Below are positions 5,058 to 10,102 of a stretch of DNA of 10,102 nt, one piece after another. Below the pieces are notes generated by a model. The model had not been told where the DNA came from, did not search any database, and saw only the letters and a list, made by a program, of their open reading frames with translations. The translations under genes and the position numbers were made by a program. The stretch spans positions 1-10,102 of the forward strand of contig DCSU01000008.1 of NCBI GenBank assembly GCA_002325785.1, written 5' to 3'. This DNA is from Bacteroidales bacterium UBA1458. Its GTDB lineage: Bacteria; Bacteroidota; Bacteroidia; Bacteroidales; VadinHA17. How positions within the stretch are numbered: position 1 is the first letter of the stretch; each line of letters opens with the position of its first letter.

Positions 5058-6707
5058 TTATTTCAGTCCCAGAGTGCCGCCGGGATTCATGATATTGTTC
5101 GGATCAAGATGTCTCTTGACTGCCTGCATGAGGTCAATGGAATTTTTTCCCAGGTGCCCCTCCATCCACGGGGCAAGCGCCCTCCCCACCCCGTGATGAT
5201 GCGAGATGGATCCCCCATTCTCAACAATGGTGTCCACCAGTCCCCGGTGGAACTGTATGAAATCCTGCTGCTCGTTCCCTCTCTCCATGGGGCTGAGGAA
5301 AGTAAAATAGAGGTTCGCGCCGTTCTCATAGACATGAGAGATATGTATCATCAGGAATGCCTTCGGCCTCCGGTTGACATAATCATGCGCTGCTTGCCAG
5401 ACCTGCATGAGGTTCTCCCATGTCACAGCAGTCTCGAGGGTGTCGGTCATGATGCCCAGGTCCATCAGCGGGTCACGCATGTAGGCGCTCGAGTATCTCT
5501 GTGCAAGCCACTTTCTGACCGGTCCGCTCCCTATAAACATCCCCTTCCCGGCCCGGGCTGTCTTTTTTATTTTTTTCAGGACGAACCTGGCATACGCCTT
5601 CTCTCCCTCCACGGCGACGAACATGAGGCAGCAGTTGCCGCGCCTGAAGCCGAGCATCTGGAGGACTTTATCCGCCAGCGTGCCGTCAAAGCCGCTTGTT
5701 GTGAAGGCAACGTCTGTCTCTGACGGATCGGATATCCTGAATAGGTGAGGCTTGCCGTATTCGCTCTGCATCACCGTCCGCATTGCTTCCACCGCCTGTC
5801 CGAACGATCTGAAAATGAACGCTGCCGATGTCGTGTTCAGGGGAGCATGATTGAAAATATGAAGGGTTGCTTCGGTCAGCACCCCGAGGGTCCCCTCCGC
5901 ACCGGCGAATAGCCTGAAGATATCCCATCCCTGTGCCGTACGCGGGAAATCCCTGGTTTCTATCACACCGGCCGGTGTGACTGCCTTAAGAGCCACCACC
6001 ATGTCTTCGATCTTGCCATAGCCCGTTGACGCCTGGCCGGCTCCCCTGGCAGAGATCCATCCCCCGACGGTTGAATACTCAAACGACTGGGGGAAATGGC
6101 CGCAGCTGTAACCGTGCCTGTTGAGCTCCTCCTCCAGCGCCGGGCCGAAGATGCCGGCCTCTACGGTCACTGTCTTATTGACACTGTTTATCTTCAGTAT
6201 CCTGTTTAGATACTTAGTCAGGTCAAGGGCTATGCCTCCGTGGGGGGCCCTCAAGGCTCCGGTGACAGACGACTGTCCTCCGGCAGGGATGATGGCTATC
6301 TTCTCTTCATTGCAAAAGCCGATGATCTTCACAACCTCATCATGGCTTCGCGGAGAGACGACGGCGTCAGGGGGATCCGGCACATGTTTGAGCCTCAGGT
6401 CAAGAAGCTCGCCGTAGAACTTTCCGCAGGAGTAGCGGGCACGCGAGAGATCATCGGTAAGGATATTCTCGCTGCCACAGACATCACTGAGAAATTCAAG
6501 CTGGCGAGGCTTAAGAAGGGACGGCTTCTCAAGCGTGACGGTCTCCAGCCCGGGGAGATACTTCTCCCTGAAGTCGTTATCTGTCAGTCCGAACTTTGCC
6601 TTTATCAGGTCTGCCATATGATAGCCGACTTCCTCTTCCCTCTTGTCACCCCATTTGAGGATATGACGGTAGGTGTTCTCTCTCTCCATTGTATTAAAAT
6701 AATTCAT
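5058..6707 (-). CDS. Alkyl-DHAP-synthase-like FAD-binding oxidoreductase
   Basis: This 549-residue protein is a vanillyl-alcohol-oxidase-type FAD enzyme (COG0277) that most resembles alkyldihydroxyacetone-phosphate synthase (AGPS), which swaps the acyl chain of acyl-DHAP for a fatty alcohol to make the ether bond of ether lipids. The PCMH-type FAD domain covers about 110-285: DAVVSPRSHDEVV, PAGGQSSVTG (141-150), CGHFPQSFEYSTVGGWIS (202-219), GYGKIEDMV (229-237) and GAEGTLGVLTEA (269-280). The C-terminal cap holds AYMRD (408-412), a W430 region, an ENGANLYF stretch, NGGSISHHHGVG (497-508) and the end LDPNNIMNPG (534-543). The HHHG motif and YxRD are shared with eukaryotic AGPS. The ATG at 6707 overlaps the glpD-like gene by 14 bp; Met7 (6689) is an alternative start 4 bp after the glpD stop. 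The genuine ether-lipid role is inference; oxidation of a hydroxyacid or polyol is the alternative. An A_AAA_AAG slippery heptamer occurs in frame at codons 380-382. Confidence 0.85.
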   Translation of the reverse strand: MNYFNTMERENTYRHILKWGDKREEEVGYHMADLIKAKFGLTDNDFREKYLPGLETVTLEKPSLLKPRQLEFLSDVCGSENILTDDLSRARYSCGKFYGELLDLRLKHVPDPPDAVVSPRSHDEVVKIIGFCNEEKIAIIPAGGQSSVTGALRAPHGGIALDLTKYLNRILKINSVNKTVTVEAGIFGPALEEELNRHGYSCGHFPQSFEYSTVGGWISARGAGQASTGYGKIEDMVVALKAVTPAGVIETRDFPRTAQGWDIFRLFAGAEGTLGVLTEATLHIFNHAPLNTTSAAFIFRSFGQAVEAMRTVMQSEYGKPHLFRISDPSETDVAFTTSGFDGTLADKVLQMLGFRRGNCCLMFVAVEGEKAYARFVLKKIKKTARAGKGMFIGSGPVRKWLAQRYSSAYMRDPLMDLGIMTDTLETAVTWENLMQVWQAAHDYVNRRPKAFLMIHISHVYENGANLYFTFLSPMERGNEQQDFIQFHRGLVDTIVENGGSISHHHGVGRALAPWMEGHLGKNSIDLMQAVKRHLDPNNIMNPGGTLGLK

Positions 6708-8328
6708 AAACCCGCATCATCAGGACGATCTCCTCAGCGCGCCTTTTTTCATCCCAGCAAAGCATCTCGGCTGCTACTGCAGCTACTTTGTCTATGATTG
6801 CCTTCCCCGGATTACCTATAGTGCCTGTTCCGGTTCTCCTTAACATGATATCTCTCAATGTCTTGGCGCTCTCATACCTTATGGCGAAGACCACTTCCGC
6901 CAGTATCTCGCCGTCATGACTGATCACCTCGGCAAAACGGCGATCGTCTCTCGCTATCTGGAAGACCAGTTTGCTCTCAGTGCCGTAGTTCCTGCTAACA
7001 TATTCCACCGTGTTGCGGCTGAAATCCTTGTAGTTCAGGTGCTGCCTGATCATGAACTGCCTCATGTCCCGGATCTCGCATCCCGACAGGTAGAGGTTGT
7101 CCGAGACCGAGTCGTCGAGGATCCTGTTCAGTTTGGTGGAGATCAGTTTTAGCACCTCGCGTGCGAGGCTTCGGCTGGTGGTGTATTTTCCACCCTCAAC
7201 GGTTATCATCCCCCCGATACCGTCGGTGGCATTGTCATACACCTCGTATTTCCTTGATGTCTCATACGAACCCTTTGTCTGGTCGTCTACGAGCGGGCGG
7301 AGGCCGCCATAGGCATGGATGATATCCTCGCGCGAGATTTTCCTGCCGAAATAAGTATTGACATTGTTAATGATCTCATCTATGCTCTCGCCCGACACAC
7401 GGTAATCGTCCGGATCTCCCATGAACTCCTTATCTGTTGTACCGATCAGCGAATGATCACGCCAGGGCATTATCATCATATGGCCGCCAGTGTCCGTCTG
7501 AAGGGATACCACATGGTGGCCTGCAATCTTTTTCGTGATTATGTGGATGCCCTCGGAACGCTTGACCTTGTGGGTGGTTGATACTTTTCCTGCCGCCATG
7601 TTGAGTATCTTGTCGGCCCAGGTGCCGCCGCAGTTGACTATCAGCTCACCGTAAACCTCCTTTGTTGCCCCGGTAAATGTATCCCTGACCTTCACGCCTG
7701 TGATCCTGTTGTCCTCGCCGAAGACAAACCCCTCCACGGGTGTGTAGTTCGAGACCCTGGCGCCATAATCGGCAGCCGACTTTATAAAAGCGAGGGTCAG
7801 TCGTTCCGGAAAAATGCTCTGGTAATCAAAGAAATAGAAGGCATTACGAAGATCCTCCATTTTCAGGTTAGGCTCCAGCCTGATAGTTTTCCTGTAAGAG
7901 ACGAGCTTGTGATTCTGAAGCCTCTTGCTTTTGTCCCAGGTGTCCTTCTTGTCATATGACAGGGCGTCGTAGATGTACATGCCTGCCAGCATCTTCCAGA
8001 TATTTCCTTTCCATCGCCTGTACATAGGCATCAGGAATGGCAGGGAGTAGACAAAATTGGGAGCAATATTGCCGAGGATTCTCCTCTCGCGCAGCGATTC
8101 GCGTACAAGCTTCAGTTCGCCGTTAGCGAGATACCGTAGTCCTCCGTGGATGAGCTTTGATGTGGCTGACGAGGTGGCCCCGCCGTAGTCTTTCTTTTCA
8201 AAGAGGACCACCGAGAGGCCTCGCGCAGCGGCGATATATGCCACAGCAGCCCCGGTGATCCCTCCACCTACAATGATCAGATCGAATTTTTCTGTACTCT
8301 CTTCTTCAATAAACCTTTTGAGTAACAT
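6694..8328 (-). CDS. glpD: FAD-dependent glycerol-3-phosphate dehydrogenase/oxidase
   Basis: This 544-residue flavoprotein oxidises sn-glycerol-3-phosphate to dihydroxyacetone phosphate, passing electrons to quinone in most bacteria or to oxygen in oxidase forms. The dinucleotide-binding fold is at the N-terminus, IIVGGGITGA (18-27), followed by the FAD-contacting SSATSKLIHGGLRYL (53-67). Later landmarks of the GlpD family are RSEGIHI (257-263), MMIMPWRDHSLIGTTD (284-299), GGLRPL (341-346) and VEGGKYTTSRSLA (377-389). A GlpD-type C-terminal domain holds RDIMLRRTGTG (492-502). The length and motifs indicate an intact enzyme bound to the inner face of the membrane. It is the first gene of the operon; its product DHAP links it to the AGPS-like enzyme, and its substrate would come from the FGGY kinase if that acts on glycerol. 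No glycerol facilitator is adjacent. The start at 8328 precedes the Rossmann motif by a normal distance. Confidence 0.93.
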   Translation of the reverse strand: MLLKRFIEEESTEKFDLIIVGGGITGAAVAYIAAARGLSVVLFEKKDYGGATSSATSKLIHGGLRYLANGELKLVRESLRERRILGNIAPNFVYSLPFLMPMYRRWKGNIWKMLAGMYIYDALSYDKKDTWDKSKRLQNHKLVSYRKTIRLEPNLKMEDLRNAFYFFDYQSIFPERLTLAFIKSAADYGARVSNYTPVEGFVFGEDNRITGVKVRDTFTGATKEVYGELIVNCGGTWADKILNMAAGKVSTTHKVKRSEGIHIITKKIAGHHVVSLQTDTGGHMMIMPWRDHSLIGTTDKEFMGDPDDYRVSGESIDEIINNVNTYFGRKISREDIIHAYGGLRPLVDDQTKGSYETSRKYEVYDNATDGIGGMITVEGGKYTTSRSLAREVLKLISTKLNRILDDSVSDNLYLSGCEIRDMRQFMIRQHLNYKDFSRNTVEYVSRNYGTESKLVFQIARDDRRFAEVISHDGEILAEVVFAIRYESAKTLRDIMLRRTGTGTIGNPGKAIIDKVAAVAAEMLCWDEKRRAEEIVLMMRVYELF

Positions 8329-8393
8329 GGATGCGTGCGTTTTAAAGCGACCCTGTAAGTTACTGCAAAAAGCTCACACCGCATAATGGGTCT
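8329..8393 (-). promoter_or_regulatory. Leader/promoter region of the glpD-like operon
   Basis: The space between the hairpin downstream of creD and the glpD-like start must contain the operon's promoter if it is transcribed separately. On the minus strand TAACTTAC (8362-8355) lies 26 bp before the ATG and matches the fixed bases of TAnnTTTG at four of six positions, which is weak. No -33 TTG at the usual spacing and no clear operator is visible. Readthrough from creD is an alternative. Confidence 0.25.
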
Positions 8394-8421
8394 CCCCGGG
8401 CAGCAAAAAGGCTGCCCGGGG
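8394..8421 (-). terminator. Perfect 11-bp hairpin downstream of creD
   Basis: CCCCGGGCAGC (8394-8404) and GCTGCCCGGGG (8411-8421) are perfect inverted arms around a 6-nt loop. The hairpin sits 14 bp after the creD stop and in the gap before the glpD-like gene, where a transcript end is expected. There is no U-run on either strand after the stem: the minus-strand sequence continues AGACCCATTATG. It is therefore not a textbook intrinsic terminator, though the very stable GC stem may still mark or protect a 3' end, or act as a processing barrier between the two operons. Confidence 0.55.
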
Positions 8422-8435
8422 TTCGCCCAACGAAG

Positions 8436-9737
8436 TTATTCCTTGAATAGCCTGTACTTTGCCGACACAATCATTAGCACAGCAAGCATCACGAAAAGAC
8501 CAATGTTACCCACCAGGAAAGCGTAATCCTTCATCGCCAGCAGGAAGAAGATAAAGACATACAGAACAGTCAGCAAACCGCTGATGAGAAGCACCATCCA
8601 GCCCTTCTTCAGCAGCGATCCGAAGAAGGCTGTAAGCAACCCGATGGTGGCTGCAGATGAGATCAGGTATGCGGGGTTGAACCCTATGTGCTCGCTGAGA
8701 GCCGTGAGAAGGGAGAAAAAGAGGATCAGGGCCAGGGCCGTGAGCAGATAGTAGAATATATGTATGCGCTGGGCCGACCTGAGCTCAATGATTATTAGTA
8801 CAAGGAAGGTCAGTGCAATGAATAGCAGGCCGTATTTGGCACTGCGCTCGGCCTTCGTGTAATGATCAGCCTCCATAATAAGGTCTACACCAAATGCGTC
8901 ATTAGTCGGAATGTAGCTCTGACCTGCCCACACCTGCGGGAAACTCCTGTTGAGGTGAGTCACTGACCAGTTGGCCGTGAAACCCGCGTCTGTCACATCA
9001 CGATCGGTTGGAAGGAAATTGCCGGTGAATTTCGGGGCTTCCCACGCTGAGGTCAGGGTCACCTCAGTGGTCCTGCCAACTGGCGAAAAGGCGATGCTGC
9101 CGCTGCCCTTCAGACCGATATCAAGGCTGAAATCGCCTTTAAATCCATTTATCTTCTCCGGATCAAGCGGCAGGGGAAATGAGATCCCTTTCTCGAAGAG
9201 GTCTGGCTGACCAGCACCAGGCTGTGCACCAATGACTACGCCGTCAATTGTAAGGTCGGCCCTGTCACTGATTCCCTTGTTATCCGAAACGCCGAGCGAA
9301 ATATAAGCCTGGCCCCATTGCCATGTATAATCATTGAGGTGCTCATATCCTGCAATGGAGAAGCTGCCCGATATCTTAAGACCGGAATTGTAAACAACCG
9401 TCTCATAGATTCCGCGATAACGTACCTCCGGCATGAGGACGCCGTTAACCTTCAGATCGTCAGGCAGGATATGCATTGTGGTTGTCACATACCTGCCGTC
9501 GTCACCGACGACCTTCGTTCCGGGCACATTCAGCACCGGACCGGTGACTGTCTGTGCCGAAGCCCATAAAGCACCTATCTCAGTGCGCGCCGTTTCGGCA
9601 TTCTGTGAGCGCTCCCTGATTACCTCGTTGATCAGCACCAACGGGATGAGAAGCATGAGACCCATAATTGCCAGAAGGACCATCTTGACGGTCATCGACT
9701 GGTACCATTTTTCCTGCTGTAAAGATTCGTTTTCCAT
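8436..9737 (-). CDS. creD: CreD-like inner membrane protein
   Basis: This 433-residue protein resembles CreD (cell envelope integrity/inner membrane protein, PF06123), a member of the E. coli CreBC regulon whose biochemical role is unknown. It has one N-terminal membrane segment (about 16-37), then a large extracytoplasmic beta-rich domain (about 40-298) and about five further membrane segments (302-318, 326-345, 354-374, 379-401, 406-425), ending in a short positive tail. The typical GVDLIMEADHYTKAERSAKYG stretch (283-303) leads into the second membrane segment, and VLNVPGT with ETVVYNSGL match the family's periplasmic domain. No creB/creC two-component system lies next to it; instead a small winged-helix regulator gene is immediately upstream, 54 bp away on the same strand. 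That pairing is, to my knowledge, common in Bacteroidota and suggests a different control circuit. The protein is full length. Confidence 0.93.
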   Translation of the reverse strand: MENESLQQEKWYQSMTVKMVLLAIMGLMLLIPLVLINEVIRERSQNAETARTEIGALWASAQTVTGPVLNVPGTKVVGDDGRYVTTTMHILPDDLKVNGVLMPEVRYRGIYETVVYNSGLKISGSFSIAGYEHLNDYTWQWGQAYISLGVSDNKGISDRADLTIDGVVIGAQPGAGQPDLFEKGISFPLPLDPEKINGFKGDFSLDIGLKGSGSIAFSPVGRTTEVTLTSAWEAPKFTGNFLPTDRDVTDAGFTANWSVTHLNRSFPQVWAGQSYIPTNDAFGVDLIMEADHYTKAERSAKYGLLFIALTFLVLIIIELRSAQRIHIFYYLLTALALILFFSLLTALSEHIGFNPAYLISSAATIGLLTAFFGSLLKKGWMVLLISGLLTVLYVFIFFLLAMKDYAFLVGNIGLFVMLAVLMIVSAKYRLFKE

Positions 9738-9750
9738 TTTGTTTGTATTA

Positions 9751-9773
9751 TAAAAGTACTTTGCGTTTCAAAG
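9751..9773 (-). promoter_or_regulatory. Candidate creD promoter and operator
   Basis: An inverted repeat CTTTG-cgttt-CAAAG (9759-9773) lies directly upstream, on the minus strand, of TACTTTTA (9758-9751), which matches the Bacteroidota -7 element TAnnTTTG except at its last base. The putative -7 box ends 13 bp before the creD ATG. An operator placed between the -33 and -7 elements would suit repression by the winged-helix protein encoded just upstream. The arms are only 5 bp, so chance is possible. Confidence 0.35.
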
Positions 9774-9791
9774 CTGACAGAGTAAAAAAAA

Positions 9792-10088
9792 TTATTTATT
9801 TTTTATCAGTTCCTCCAGCGCCCGGAGGTGGCTTTTAAAGCTTTCCATGCCTTTTTCGGTAATAGTGTAGTTTGTGTTAGGCTTACGGTTTATGAAGCTC
9901 TTTTCCATGATGATATACCCGCCTTCCTCCAGTGCTCTAAGGTGACTGGCAAGGTTACCGTCAGTCACAGCCAGGGTCTCTTTAAGGCCGGTGAAGTCCA
10001 TGCTGCTGCTGACAGCCAGCACCGACATGATGCCGAGCCTCACCCGGCTCTCAAAGGCCTTGTTGAAATTTGCCAGGATCGTTTTCAT
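9792..10088 (-). CDS. Winged-helix transcriptional regulator
   Basis: This 98-residue protein is a single winged-helix DNA-binding domain (HTH_34/ArsR-MarR-like). The order is helix 1 (about 3-14), helix 2 (16-26), DFTGLKETLA (31-40) as the first HTH helix, TDGNLASHLRALEEGGYI (42-59) as recognition helix and strand, then a wing with NRKPNTNYTITEKG (67-80) and a C-terminal helix (81-97) that probably dimerises. There is no cysteine at all, so ArsR-type thiol metal sensing is unlikely, and no separate ligand domain. It precedes creD on the same strand with a 54-bp gap and is likely to regulate creD and perhaps itself. The stop codon is followed on the coding strand by eight T residues, which might weaken transcription there, but no hairpin precedes them. 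The ATG at 10088 is only 14 bp from the window edge, so upstream control sequences are not visible. Confidence 0.88.
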   Translation of the reverse strand: MKTILANFNKAFESRVRLGIMSVLAVSSSMDFTGLKETLAVTDGNLASHLRALEEGGYIIMEKSFINRKPNTNYTITEKGMESFKSHLRALEELIKNK

Positions 10089-10102
10089 CCCCTGTACCTG
10101 AG

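Noticed and set aside
4968..5723. 251-residue plus-strand ORF across the kinase start and AGPS-like 3' part
   Set aside because: It is antisense to two well-supported genes, shows a proline/arginine/histidine-rich composition typical of shadow frames, and has no domain.
6240..6797. 185-residue plus-strand ORF opposite the AGPS-like N-terminus and the end of glpD
   Set aside because: It is antisense to conserved coding sequence and lacks any recognisable motif.
9784..9800. Poly-A/T run after the regulator gene as an intrinsic terminator
   Set aside because: No stable hairpin directly precedes the T-run on the coding strand, and creD follows closely on the same strand.

Overview
The window looks like chromosomal DNA from a member of the Bacteroidota, probably an anaerobic Bacteroidales-type organism. 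The clues are the degenerate heptamer tracts (GGCAGTC, GGCAGTA and GGCAATA read on the minus strand), the general lack of Shine-Dalgarno sequences before starts, a few promoter-like boxes resembling the Bacteroidota -7 element TAnnTTTG, and a creD gene next to a small winged-helix regulator. This taxonomic call is inference from style; there is no rRNA marker. The window is almost fully coding, with eight protein genes. I see no tRNA, rRNA, CRISPR array, insertion sequence or phage gene.

Layout. Positions 1-936 hold an endonuclease/exonuclease/phosphatase-fold lipoprotein on the minus strand, whose 3' end runs into a heptamer repeat tract. Positions 988-3318 hold a tight plus-strand operon of three genes: a DUF39/COG1900 protein, a NIL-domain 2[4Fe-4S] ferredoxin, and a UPF0280/COG2122 ApbE-superfamily protein. 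Homologues of all three were linked to direct homocysteine synthesis from aspartate semialdehyde and sulfide in methanogens, so this is probably a complete sulfide-assimilation cluster in a bacterium. Positions 3298-3468, in the convergent gap, carry a degenerate repeat with a period of about 41 bp. Each unit has a shared head (TCGAAGTAAAA-like) and a small hairpin-capable core whose sequence differs between copies.

Positions 8328-3482 (minus strand) hold a second operon, transcribed in the order GlpD-like glycerol-3-phosphate dehydrogenase, alkyl-DHAP-synthase-like FAD enzyme, FGGY sugar/polyol kinase. The genes overlap or nearly touch. The set suggests a glycerol/DHAP module, possibly feeding ether-lipid synthesis, although no acyltransferase or fatty-alcohol enzyme is present and a catabolic role remains possible. 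Positions 10088-8436 (minus strand) hold the winged-helix regulator followed by creD, with a small inverted repeat just upstream of creD that could be an operator, and a perfect 11-bp hairpin after creD.

The items most worth a second look are the 41-bp repeat with its varying hairpin cores, the three-gene homocysteine cluster, and the GlpD/AGPS-like/FGGY operon.
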